Shown in pieces: positions 24,373-31,949 of a stretch of DNA of 39,273 nucleotides. Each line of letters opens with the position of its first letter. Position 1 is the first letter of the stretch. The notes under the pieces were generated by a model, which did no database searches, was not told the origin of the DNA, and saw only the letters and a program-made list of their open reading frames with translations. This DNA is from Cryomorphaceae bacterium (lineage in GTDB: Bacteria; Bacteroidota; Bacteroidia; Flavobacteriales_D; SKUL01), in assembly GCA_007695365.1 (NCBI GenBank), contig REDV01000076.1, positions 1 to 39,273 of the forward strand. The letters are read 5' to 3'. The position numbers and the translations under genes are program-made.

Positions 24373-26412
24373 ATGCTTCATTTCTGGGTTATTTTCCTTT
24401 ATTGTCTCTTTGTTTCCGTGCAGCTTTCCGCGCAAAACAGTTATCTAACGCGTTTTGTCATCACAGGCTCTTATGACGAAGTACAGCAGGTTCAATTAGA
24501 CTCCGCGTTGGGCTCAGCACCGGGAGCATTCATACACCGAACAACGCTTACCACCAGAAATGCTCTGCTGCTAACGGAAGGTTTCGAGCCAACCGAGGAA
24601 CATATATCGAGCCTTACACAAGCACTTGGCTTAAGCCATAAATGTTTGCAGATTGAGCCTTACGCCGGCCAGCTGCTTACCCCGCTCAACATGCGCTATT
24701 GCGACCGGCCAGGCATGAACACGGATCTGCACACAGGTAGCCGAAGCGGCCCATGTTGCAGTGCTCACGCAGGTACCGGTTGTCTAGATTTTGGGTGTCA
24801 AACAGCCATTTGTAATCTGGATGGGTTTTGCTGTAACTCTTCCTGGGATGCCCTTTGTGCCGGAGCAGCGATTGATAATGCCAACCTGGGCGGTGTCTGC
24901 GCGGGTGTAACCGATTGCCCGGGCGGTAGTGGTGGCGGAGGTGGCAGTGGCCCCTGCTGTCAGGCGGGTGGCAATGGGTCACCGGGGTGCGATAATGCAG
25001 CCTGTCAGACCGCCATTTGCAACCTGGATCCTTTTTGCTGCAACAATACCTGGGATGGTATATGCGCAGGGATGGCAGTGGATAATGCAAACGCCAATGG
25101 CCCTTGCGCCGGCGTGAGTGATTGTCCGGGCAGCGGTGGTGGCGGTGGATCCGGACCTTGCTGCTTATCGGTTGGAAATGGCTCACCGGGCTGCGAAAAC
25201 GGACCATGCCAAACTGCTGTGTGCAACGCTGATCCATTTTGTTGTAGTGTAACATGGGACGCATTCTGCGCCACCGAGGCCTTTGATAATGCCCTGAATG
25301 GAGGTGCCTGTTCGGGGATTTCGGACTGCCCAACCGGCAACGACGGAGGCCCGGTAACTGCCGGAGATTGTGTAAATGCAATCAATGTGTGTACGGACTT
25401 GAATTTCACTGTAGACCCTAACGGTTTTGGAAACATCAATGAGATTTGCACCTGCTGCACTTCTAATCCGTGCACCAATCCAGCAAGTGCAAATGCTGGT
25501 TGCTTACTAGCGGGTGAGTTAAACAGTACCTGGATGGTGATCAACATTCAAACCGGCGGAGTATTGGAGTTTTCATTTGGAAACCAGGTTGGAAACAACT
25601 GTTACGACTGGATAATGTGGCCCTATGACGGCAATGCCTGTACGCAAATCCTGAATAACACACTTCCCCCCGTAAGGTGTAATTGGAATTTCCCTTGTGA
25701 CTCCTACACCGGAGTTGGCATACCACCTCCACCGGGAGGAAATGCCGGAAACTTTGAACCCAGCCTGAATGTAAATGCAGGCGATCAGTTTGTGGTGTGT
25801 TTTTCCAACTACAGCTCTGCGATTACCTCTGTTCCGCTGGTTTTTGGCGGAACAGCCGAAGTGAGCTGCACACCGCTGCCCGTTGAACTGATTCACTTTG
25901 ATGGAAAGCCCCAGGGTAACGACGTACTTTTGCGTTGGGAAACCGCTTCAGAAATCAACAATGATGTGTACACCCTGAAAACGAGTACCGACGGAATCCA
26001 CTTTTCCAACATCGCAGAGGTAAAAGGCGCAGGAAACTCCACCTCCCAATCAGTTTACAACCACCTGCACATGAACCCACCTACCGGCTGGAACTATTAC
26101 AGGCTTTACCAACGAGATTACAACGGAAACAACCAATTAATCGGCGAAGCTGCGGTTGAGTTCCGGGCTGAACCTTGGAGCGTTTTCCCCAACCCTTCCA
26201 CTGGGCAGTGGTACGTGGAGCACAGCGGTGTAGAGCACAACCTGCAGTACCGACTGGTGAACATGCACGGTGCTGAACTTCCTGTGGTTGTTGAATCGCA
26301 AGGAGGATTGCTCAGCATTCGAATGCGTCATTCAGCTCCCGGGACCTATTTCCTGCTGGTTGAAGACAGCCGCGGAAATCTTACCCAACGCCTCAAGCTG
26401 ATTGCAATGTAA
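24373..26412 (+). CDS. T9SS protein with three tandem Cys-rich modules
   Basis: A 679-residue secreted protein. After the signal peptide (ending near VQLSAQ) is a domain of about 85 residues (30-115) that I do not recognise, then three tandem modules of about 64 residues each (127-320), every one with the pattern CC...C...C-x4-C-x5-CC-x7-C...C...C including FCCNNTWDGIC, separated by Gly-rich linkers. Next comes a domain opening DCVNAINVCTDLNF (about 328-500), typical of Bacteroidota adhesin-like proteins, then a fibronectin-like segment (PVELIHFDGKPQGNDVLLRW) and a T9SS sorting domain at the end (VFPNPSTGQWYVEHSG to PGTYFLLVEDS). The ten-cysteine modules imply an extracellular disulphide-rich stalk or binding unit. 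The guanine deaminase gene starts 9 bp downstream. Confidence 0.85.
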   Translation: MLHFWVIFLYCLFVSVQLSAQNSYLTRFVITGSYDEVQQVQLDSALGSAPGAFIHRTTLTTRNALLLTEGFEPTEEHISSLTQALGLSHKCLQIEPYAGQLLTPLNMRYCDRPGMNTDLHTGSRSGPCCSAHAGTGCLDFGCQTAICNLDGFCCNSSWDALCAGAAIDNANLGGVCAGVTDCPGGSGGGGGSGPCCQAGGNGSPGCDNAACQTAICNLDPFCCNNTWDGICAGMAVDNANANGPCAGVSDCPGSGGGGGSGPCCLSVGNGSPGCENGPCQTAVCNADPFCCSVTWDAFCATEAFDNALNGGACSGISDCPTGNDGGPVTAGDCVNAINVCTDLNFTVDPNGFGNINEICTCCTSNPCTNPASANAGCLLAGELNSTWMVINIQTGGVLEFSFGNQVGNNCYDWIMWPYDGNACTQILNNTLPPVRCNWNFPCDSYTGVGIPPPPGGNAGNFEPSLNVNAGDQFVVCFSNYSSAITSVPLVFGGTAEVSCTPLPVELIHFDGKPQGNDVLLRWETASEINNDVYTLKTSTDGIHFSNIAEVKGAGNSTSQSVYNHLHMNPPTGWNYYRLYQRDYNGNNQLIGEAAVEFRAEPWSVFPNPSTGQWYVEHSGVEHNLQYRLVNMHGAELPVVVESQGGLLSIRMRHSAPGTYFLLVEDSRGNLTQRLKLIAM

Positions 26413-26421
26413 ATTTGTTGT

Positions 26422-26901
26422 ATGAATGATTCCCGCCATGAATACTGGATGCAACAAGCCATTGACCTCGCCCGCAAAGGCATGTCGGCCAACGCCGGTG
26501 GTCCTTTCGGCGCCATTGTGGTTAAAGATAACCAAGTGGTAGGACGGGGACACAACTCAGTAACATCTACCAACGATCCTACCGCACATGCCGAGGTTGT
26601 GGCCATCCGTGAGGCTTGCCACAAGCTCGGTACCTTTCAGCTGGACCGCTGTGTACTCTACACCTCATGTGAGCCATGCCCCATGTGTCTGGGCGCTATT
26701 TACTGGGCACGCCCTGAAAAAGTGTACTACGCCTGTTCAAGGCTCGACGCCGCAGAGGCCGGTTTTGACGATGAACTGATTTACCGCGAAATCAACCTGG
26801 AACCGGCTGAAAGAAAAATTCCCTTTGAACAAATCCGAACCCACGCAGCTCTGGAAGTTTTCAAAGACTGGATAAACAAACCCGACAAAACACCTTATTA
26901 G
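26422..26901 (+). CDS. guaD: Guanine deaminase (CDA family)
   Basis: The 159-residue protein is very close to Bacillus subtilis GuaD, which deaminates guanine to xanthine with one zinc. The zinc ligands are in HAEVVAIREA (His, with the catalytic Glu) and SCEPCPMCLGAIYWARP (two Cys). The family blocks GGPFGAIVVKDN, TNDPTAHAE and DAAEAGFDDELIYREI are all present, and the length equals that of GuaD (156). The protein is cytoplasmic and belongs to purine salvage/catabolism. It sits between a T9SS gene and a lipoprotein gene with spacings of 9 and 4 bp, which looks like a shared transcript without an evident functional link. Confidence 0.93.
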   Translation: MNDSRHEYWMQQAIDLARKGMSANAGGPFGAIVVKDNQVVGRGHNSVTSTNDPTAHAEVVAIREACHKLGTFQLDRCVLYTSCEPCPMCLGAIYWARPEKVYYACSRLDAAEAGFDDELIYREINLEPAERKIPFEQIRTHAALEVFKDWINKPDKTPY

Positions 26902-26905
26902 CAGC

Positions 26906-27538
26906 ATGGTGATGAAGCCCTTGCGCAAATTACTTGTGTTGCCTTTGGCTTTTTTATGCACAGGTTGTTGGCAGGTGGTAGTTGTGAAAAAAGGAATAGA
27001 GTTGTACATGGAACTCAAGGAAGAAATCCATTACGAGTATGAAGGTGAAATTCTACGTGCTGTTATTCGTTGTGATGGTTTTTCGCACATTTGTCACTGT
27101 ACCTACTACCATGACAACGGTTTGGTACATATGGACGGGCCCGTAATGGCGGATACGTGGCACGGACGGGTCATGGTTTACGACACAACGGGAGAAAAAC
27201 TGGCCAGCATAGTGTACGAATTGGATCAAAGACACGGCACATCTATGTGGTTTCACACCAATGGCAAGGTTGAAGTTGAATGTAAGTATGAGCGAGATAA
27301 ACTTCACGGGGGGTATGTTGTATACGATGAAGAGGGCAATACCCTAAGCCGCACCTATTACAAACACGACTTGCTGCACGGAGCACATTACGAATTTGAA
27401 AACTGGCGGGTTGTTTTTGAAGCGTGGTATGAAAACGACAGCTTGTTGTACTTCACACGTTTTGATCAGGATGGCGAAATTGTCGAAAACCAGGGACCGG
27501 AGAACTGGCGTCAAATCCTTGAAACACAAGAATGGTGA
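26906..27538 (+). CDS. YwqK/MORN-variant repeat lipoprotein
   Basis: The 210-residue protein has a lipoprotein signal (LLVLPLAFLCTGC) and a series of MORN-variant repeats of about 22 residues of the YwqK type: YYHDNGLVHMDGPV, VYDTTGEKLASIVYELDQRHG, FHTNGKVEVECKYERDKLHG, VYDEEGNTLSRTYYKHDLLHG. The family is sometimes named for the YwqK antitoxin of B. subtilis, but the exported form in Bacteroidota is a surface or periplasmic repeat protein, and no toxin gene is near. It may be co-transcribed with guaD (4 bp apart). It converges on rnpB. Confidence 0.85.
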   Translation: MVMKPLRKLLVLPLAFLCTGCWQVVVVKKGIELYMELKEEIHYEYEGEILRAVIRCDGFSHICHCTYYHDNGLVHMDGPVMADTWHGRVMVYDTTGEKLASIVYELDQRHGTSMWFHTNGKVEVECKYERDKLHGGYVVYDEEGNTLSRTYYKHDLLHGAHYEFENWRVVFEAWYENDSLLYFTRFDQDGEIVENQGPENWRQILETQEW

Positions 27539-27565
27539 AGGCCCCTGTTTTTGGCAGAGGCCTTC
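27537..27565. terminator. Hairpin between the YwqK-like gene and rnpB
   Basis: Eleven-nt arms with one mismatch (27537-27547 and 27555-27565) enclose a T-rich loop; the left arm overlaps the stop region of the YwqK-like gene. There is no clear T run on either side, so a terminator role for the two convergent genes is only probable. Confidence 0.5.
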
Positions 27566-27570
27566 AGATA

Positions 27571-27921
27571 GCAAACCTGTAAGCCGGGTTCTGTATCTCC
27601 CGAAGAAGACCTTCATCATTTATCTAAGCGACCTACCCTCCCGGATCGGACGAGCAGCCCTCAATCCCGGGTTTACATGGTCTTACAGCCCTCAAGGTTT
27701 ACCCTCCCGGCAGGTTACCCCACCGCGACGTGAGCTCTTACCTCGCGTTTTCACCCTTATCCCGAAGCATTTCGGGACGGTATCGTTTCTGTGGCACTTT
27801 CTGTTACCGGATCGTTGCCTCACCGGCACCCCCGTTTTCACGGGGTGAGGCGCTCTGTGCTGCCCGGACTTTCCTCCCTCCCCGCCAACAATGTTGGGAG
27901 GAGAGCGATGAAGCGGTTTGC
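27571..27921 (-). ncRNA. rnpB: RNase P RNA, bacterial class A
   Basis: Read on the minus strand the segment carries the conserved parts of the catalytic RNA of RNase P: GAGGAAAGTCCGGGC with ACAGAGCG near the 5' end, GGGTGAAAACGCGAGGTAAG with GAGCTCACG in the centre, and the 3' block ACAGAACCCGGCTTACAGG. Terminal bases 27915-27921 pair with 27571-27577 to form P1, which fixes both ends at a length of about 351 nt. It processes the 5' ends of tRNAs together with the protein RnpA. A matching -7 box lies 5 bp before the 5' end. It is immediately downstream of the Smr gene. Confidence 0.95.
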
Positions 27922-27925
27922 ACTG

Positions 27926-27933
27926 CAAAGGTA
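27926..27933 (-). promoter_or_regulatory. -7 box of rnpB
   Basis: TACCTTTG on the minus strand fits TAnnTTTG exactly and ends 5 bp before the RNA 5' end predicted independently from the P1 pairing, the proper distance for a -7 element. Confidence 0.6.
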
Positions 27934-27944
27934 CGGAATATCCG

Positions 27945-28535
27945 CTAGCGATGATGAATCTTTACCTCCGTAGCTCCCTCATAACCATAGGTGTGAAAAG
28001 GAGCGTCGTAAAACGAACACTGCGGGTAAAATTCCAGCGCCTTCCTGATTTCATTTTTCAACACCCCCTGCCCTTTTCCGTGAATGAATACCACCTTGTC
28101 ACGTCGGTCGCGAATGGCCGTTTCCATCATTCTTTCAAAGTGGCGCATCTGGATATCAATAATCTGATAAGGCTCCAGCCCTTTTTCGTCATCCACCAGT
28201 TGATGAATGTGCAAATCCACTTCCACCACATCCTCCTTTTTAGGTTTCATCGGCTTCAGGTGGCGGAATTTACGTTCAAACTCTTTTTCCTTTTGCGCAT
28301 CTTCATTGCTCATGATGCGCTTCTCTACAAATCCATCCACCACGTCCTCACCCATTTTGTATGCCTTGTCCAACTCTTCCCTGCTGCTCACAGCCACGAG
28401 CTGGTCGAGCGGATAAGGAATATCAAAACCATCTTCGGTTTCTACCATGGCTTCACCGGCCTCAATGGAGCGAATGATTCCACCGCCCACGTCGTTCAAA
28501 AAAGTTACCCTGTCTCCTATTTGAAATTGCGCCAT
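27945..28535 (-). CDS. DUF2027-Smr domain protein (MutS2-related)
   Basis: The protein (196 residues from the ATG at 28535) has an N-terminal SH3-like DUF2027 segment (FQIGDRVTFLNDVGGGII) with part of the adjoining domain, a charged linker (KPMKPKKEDVVEVDLH) and a C-terminal Smr domain with the LDLH-like VDLHIHQL and the HGKGQGVLKNEIRKAL motif. Smr domains are nicking or RNA-cleaving endonuclease modules, in MutS2 acting on collided ribosomes or recombination intermediates. Here it is separate from MutS. A promoter box (28553-28560) supports this start over the in-frame one at 28565. rnpB follows downstream on the same strand. Confidence 0.88.
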   Translation of the reverse strand: MAQFQIGDRVTFLNDVGGGIIRSIEAGEAMVETEDGFDIPYPLDQLVAVSSREELDKAYKMGEDVVDGFVEKRIMSNEDAQKEKEFERKFRHLKPMKPKKEDVVEVDLHIHQLVDDEKGLEPYQIIDIQMRHFERMMETAIRDRRDKVVFIHGKGQGVLKNEIRKALEFYPQCSFYDAPFHTYGYEGATEVKIHHR

Positions 28536-28552
28536 AGCTCCATGATTTCCGG

Positions 28553-28560
28553 CAAAGGTA
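28553..28560 (-). promoter_or_regulatory. -7 box of the Smr gene
   Basis: TACCTTTG on the minus strand lies 17 bp before the ATG at 28535 and overlaps the alternative start at 28565, so it decides for the shorter protein. Confidence 0.5.
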
Positions 28561-28667
28561 CACACATGCCTTTACTTTGCGCGAAAACTCATGCTAACAC
28601 ACACTATTTCAGCAGGCATAAATTTTCATCAAATCTATTCGCGAGTACAGATTTTGCATAATTTCGT

Positions 28668-28778
28668 ATGAAAATACCGGATATGGACGCGGGCTCTTTC
28701 AGCTCTCCGATGGCAGCTTCTCTCATGCTTCAGCCGGGCATGCCAATGGGTATTTCAATCCAACCAATCTTCCCTTAA
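28668..28778 (+). CDS. Possible 36-residue Met-rich small ORF upstream of the SET gene
   Basis: An ATG-to-TAA frame of 36 codons ends 3 bp before the start of the SET-domain gene and begins about 11 bp after a TTTTG promoter-like box. The peptide starts MKIPDMDAGSFSSP, contains seven Met and five Pro, and ends GISIQPIFP. Its arrangement fits a leader or co-translated small protein, and there is no other explanation for this gap. It has no known family and might be chance. Confidence 0.35.
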   Translation: MKIPDMDAGSFSSPMAASLMLQPGMPMGISIQPIFP

Positions 28779-28781
28779 TCT

Positions 28782-29402
28782 ATGATTCACCCTGACACCG
28801 AACTAAGGTTCATCAACGACGACATGGGCTACGGCGTGTTCGCTAAAAAACGCCTTCCCAAAGGAACCATTACCTGGGTTCAGGATGCTTTTGACCGCGA
28901 GTTTACAAATTACGAACTCCGGCAAATGGACCCGTTTCACAGGCAACTCGCCGAAACCTATTGCTTCAGAAACGGCCATGGCAACTACGTGCTTTGCTGG
29001 GACCACGGCAGGTTTGTAAACCACAGTTTTCGCTCCAACTGCTTCACCACGCCCTACAACTTCGAAATTGCCATTCGCGACATTGAAGCAGGCGAAGAGC
29101 TTACCGACGACTATGGTTATCTGAATATTTCTGCACCCTTCAAGGCAGCCGATGAGGGGGCGAGGCGCAAAACAGTGTACCCCGACGACATCCTCACCTT
29201 TCATGAAGTGTGGGACAAAAAACTTATGAAAGTGATGCCCCATGTAACCAGGGTACCCCAGGTAATGCGCCATCTCATTAACGATGCACTTTGGCAAAAA
29301 ATTGAGCGTATTGCCGGTGGGCAGGAAACCATGGATTCCATCCTTCGGTGCTATTTTCCTGAATCACCGGAAAATGGAAGGGTGCGCAAAGTGAAGCCCT
29401 AA
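28782..29402 (+). CDS. SET-domain protein-lysine methyltransferase
   Basis: The 206-residue protein has the SET fold motifs: MGYGVFAKKRLPKG (SAM-binding GxG strand), GRFVNHSFRSNC (the NHS motif of the pseudoknot) and IEAGEELTDDYGYL with the catalytic Tyr. It lacks pre-SET and post-SET zinc sites. After the SET core is a C-terminal segment of about 75 residues without recognised features. Bacterial stand-alone SET proteins are known, and methylation of bacterial proteins by some has been shown, but the target here is unknown. It follows a possible Met-rich small ORF by 3 bp. Cytoplasmic. Confidence 0.87.
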   Translation: MIHPDTELRFINDDMGYGVFAKKRLPKGTITWVQDAFDREFTNYELRQMDPFHRQLAETYCFRNGHGNYVLCWDHGRFVNHSFRSNCFTTPYNFEIAIRDIEAGEELTDDYGYLNISAPFKAADEGARRKTVYPDDILTFHEVWDKKLMKVMPHVTRVPQVMRHLINDALWQKIERIAGGQETMDSILRCYFPESPENGRVRKVKP

Positions 29403-29438
29403 ATCCACTTTTGTGCTTTGTACACCGCCCATCAGTCA

Positions 29439-29467
29439 TTGCTTAGCCCTCAATTTTATTACCTTTG
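29439..29467 (+). promoter_or_regulatory. Bacteroidota-type promoter (-33 TTG, -7 TACCTTTG)
   Basis: TTG at 29439-29441 and TACCTTTG at 29460-29467 are separated by 18 bp, a full match to the consensus of the primary sigma factor. Transcription would begin close to the putative TTG start of the next gene. Confidence 0.55.
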
Positions 29468-29473
29468 TGCACC

Positions 29474-29971
29474 TTGAAAAATGCTGTAATCGCCATAGGA
29501 TTTGTTGTGTTGGGGATGCTCTCACTTCCATCGTGCACAGAGATTTGCGATGCGCCGGATATTGACCTGATTAACGCTATTTTCCTGAAGCTCGACACCT
29601 CCGAAGTGGACGGCTTTTCCGAGGATGAGCTCAACAGTCTTTACATGGTGCGCTATTTCCGGGTGGAAGAAGCAGATTTTGACTGGCCGCACGACACCGT
29701 GTTCATTTATGGTAACTTTTACCGAAGCCCAAGCACCATTCGCCTGAGCAACGACCATCCATTTACCAATGACTCACTCTTTTACCCGCGTTATAACTAC
29801 GCGCTGCTTTTCGAGTCGGACACCCTGCTTGAATACCGGATTACCAATATCACGCTCGACAGCAAGTACACGGGTGACTGCGCCTACGAAAACATGGTAA
29901 AAACCTTCGAGATGAACGGACTAACCGTGAATAAAAGCGGAACAACAGATACTCATACAATCACCAAATAG
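29474..29971 (+). CDS. Small lipoprotein of unknown function
   Basis: Starting at the TTG at 29474 the protein reads MKNAVIAIGFVVLGMLSLPSC, a good lipoprotein signal with lipobox Cys at 21. The mature part of 145 residues is acidic (FEEDEL-like helix near SEVDGFSEDELNSLY) with several beta strands (DTVFIYGNFYRSP, YALLFESDTLLEYRI), and has two further Cys. I do not recognise the family. The first in-frame ATG would destroy the signal, so the TTG start is preferred, although the promoter upstream leaves almost no leader. The thiolase gene starts 7 bp after the stop. Confidence 0.65.
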   Translation: MKNAVIAIGFVVLGMLSLPSCTEICDAPDIDLINAIFLKLDTSEVDGFSEDELNSLYMVRYFRVEEADFDWPHDTVFIYGNFYRSPSTIRLSNDHPFTNDSLFYPRYNYALLFESDTLLEYRITNITLDSKYTGDCAYENMVKTFEMNGLTVNKSGTTDTHTITK

Positions 29972-29978
29972 ATACGCA

Positions 29979-31157
29979 ATGAAAGAAGTTTATATCCTAT
30001 CGGCCGTGCGCACCCCCATGGGGAGTTTTGGCGGCGTTTTATCAACCGTTCCTGCTCCCCGTCTTGGTGCTGTGGCGATTAAAGCTGCGGTAGAACGTGC
30101 AGGAATTGATGCAAAAGAGGTAAACGAAGTTTTTATGGGCTCCGTGCTACAGGCCGGACTGGGACAAGCACCCGCCCGTCAGGCAGCTAAATTTGCCGGT
30201 TTGGGCGACAACGTGCCCTGTACTACCGTAAACAAGGTGTGTGCTTCGGGTATGAAATCCATCGCACTGGCTGCACAGGCCATCGCCCTGGGCGACATTG
30301 ACTGCGCCGTGGCCGGTGGAATGGAAAACATGAGCATGGTGCCTCACTACCTGCCCAACTCACGCAATGGATTCCGTTTGGGAGATGCCAAACTCGTGGA
30401 TGGTATGGTACTGGATGGCCTGACCGACGTGTACAACGCACAGCACATGGGAAATTGCGCTGAATTATGCGCTTCTGAAAAGAACATCTCCCGCGAGGCA
30501 CAAGACGCATTCGCCATTGAGTCGTACAACCGTGCCGCCGCCGCGTGGCAAACCGGCAAGTTCAAGGATGAAGTGGTACCCGTTGAAGTACCGCAGCGCC
30601 GTGGAGACGCCATTGTAGTGAGCGAAGACGAGGAGTACAAAAACGTGAAAATGGACAAAATTCCTCAGTTGCGTCCGGTTTTTCAGAAAGACGGAACCGT
30701 AACTGCGGCCAATGCCTCTACCCTCAACGACGGTGCTGCTGCCCTTGTATTGATGAGCAAAGAGAAAGCCGAAGCCCTCGGGCTGAAGCCCATCGCCAGG
30801 GTGGTGAGCCATGCGGATGCCGCACAAGCTCCCGAGTGGTTTACCACTGCTCCCGCTCAAGCCATCCCACGGGCCTTGAACAAAGCCGGACTTTCTGTTT
30901 CTGACATTGACTTCTGGGAACTCAACCAGGCCTTTGCCGTGGTTGGACTCGCCAACATTGCCGAGCTTGGCCTCAACCCCGAAAAAGTAGATGTAAACGG
31001 AGGTGCTGTAGCCCTTGGACACCCGCTGGGATGCTCCGGTGCGCGCATCATCGTTACCCTAATCAATGTATTGAAGCAAAACGGCGGAAAACTCGGCGGA
31101 GCAGGAATCTGCAACGGCGGCGGAGGAGCGTCTGCCATGGTGATAGAAAACCTTTAG
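29979..31157 (+). CDS. Acetyl-CoA C-acetyltransferase (thiolase II)
   Basis: A complete 392-residue thiolase. The nucleophile Cys88 is in NKVCASGMK, the second active-site His is in GGAVALGHPLGCSGAR (near 348) and the acid/base Cys is in GAGICNGGGGAS (near 378). GGMENMSMVPHYLPNSR and ELNQAFAVV are typical of biosynthetic thiolases, which condense two acetyl-CoA to acetoacetyl-CoA or run the reverse step in fatty acid and ketone-body degradation. The length and motifs fit a cytoplasmic tetramer. It lies 7 bp after a lipoprotein gene and 18 bp before an NlpC/P60 gene, so the three may be co-transcribed. Confidence 0.95.
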   Translation: MKEVYILSAVRTPMGSFGGVLSTVPAPRLGAVAIKAAVERAGIDAKEVNEVFMGSVLQAGLGQAPARQAAKFAGLGDNVPCTTVNKVCASGMKSIALAAQAIALGDIDCAVAGGMENMSMVPHYLPNSRNGFRLGDAKLVDGMVLDGLTDVYNAQHMGNCAELCASEKNISREAQDAFAIESYNRAAAAWQTGKFKDEVVPVEVPQRRGDAIVVSEDEEYKNVKMDKIPQLRPVFQKDGTVTAANASTLNDGAAALVLMSKEKAEALGLKPIARVVSHADAAQAPEWFTTAPAQAIPRALNKAGLSVSDIDFWELNQAFAVVGLANIAELGLNPEKVDVNGGAVALGHPLGCSGARIIVTLINVLKQNGGKLGGAGICNGGGGASAMVIENL

Positions 31158-31175
31158 GGTTATAGGCCACAAGCC

Positions 31176-31949
31176 ATGACGGCCCAATACGGAATCAATT
31201 TACTTGCAGCCATACCCGGGCGGTCGGATAACAACGACCGCTCGGAAATGGTCACCCAGCTCCTGTTTGGCGAAGGCTACGAAGTGCTTGAAGAACAGGA
31301 AAAATGGATACGCGTGCGCTGCCTGCACGATCAGTACGAGTGCTGGATAGACCGCGGTCAGCACCACCCTTGTTCCCAGGAAACCTGCAACGCATCGCGG
31401 TCGGGCCGGATTTTGCTCGATACCTTCAACTACATTCAGGCAGAGGATGAAAGCCTGATTCCGTTGGGCGCCGGGGCTGTGCTGCCGGTTTCCCAACAAG
31501 GCTCAGGCATTCAGATTGGAAACCGGTCATTTGGTGTGCTTCAGAGCCTCACAACAGGGCCGATAGACCCGAAAGAACTACCCAACTACTCGCTGCGATT
31601 ACTCAACACACCCTACCTGTGGGGAGGTCGCTCCACCTTTGGTATTGATTGTTCGGGTTTTACCCAACTGCTGATGCGCGCTGCCGGTGTGAGTATCCCG
31701 AGGGATGCCAGCCAGCAAATTGAAGCCGGACAAGTTGTGCAAACCCTTGCCGACTCGCAGCCGGGGGATCTCGTCTTCTTTGCCAACGACAAAAACAAAG
31801 TAACTCACGTAGGCATGCTGCTGCGGCCCGACAGGATTATTCACGCTTCCTCGCGCGTGAAGGTGGAAGCCATCAACAACGAGGGCATTGTGCACGAAAC
31901 CGAGGGCAACATCACCCACCGATTGTGCGGCATCCGAAGGTTTTTTTGA
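31176..31949 (+). CDS. NlpC/P60 (C40) cell-wall peptidase
   Basis: The 257-residue protein has an SH3-like N-terminal half (about 1-125, with VRCLHDQYECWIDRGQ) and a C-terminal NlpC/P60 domain: TPYLWGGRSTFGIDCSGFTQL with the catalytic Cys, THVGMLL with the catalytic His and IIHAS with the third polar residue. Such enzymes cut gamma-D-Glu-diamino acid bonds in peptidoglycan peptides. No signal peptide is obvious, which suggests cytoplasmic recycling or a non-classical export route. The stop codon abuts that of the convergent choice-of-anchor B gene. Confidence 0.9.
   Translation: MTAQYGINLLAAIPGRSDNNDRSEMVTQLLFGEGYEVLEEQEKWIRVRCLHDQYECWIDRGQHHPCSQETCNASRSGRILLDTFNYIQAEDESLIPLGAGAVLPVSQQGSGIQIGNRSFGVLQSLTTGPIDPKELPNYSLRLLNTPYLWGGRSTFGIDCSGFTQLLMRAAGVSIPRDASQQIEAGQVVQTLADSQPGDLVFFANDKNKVTHVGMLLRPDRIIHASSRVKVEAINNEGIVHETEGNITHRLCGIRRFF

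Noticed and set aside
26906-27538. Antitoxin of a toxin-antitoxin system
   Set aside because: The YwqK family name suggests it, but this copy has a lipoprotein signal and no toxin gene is adjacent.
27396-27848. 150-codon frame across the YwqK-like gene end and rnpB
   Set aside because: It overlaps the conserved RNase P RNA, whose structure accounts for the sequence.
27918-28661. 247-codon plus-strand frame over the Smr gene
   Set aside because: It is antisense to a protein with recognised DUF2027 and Smr motifs and has a shadow-type Phe/His-rich composition.
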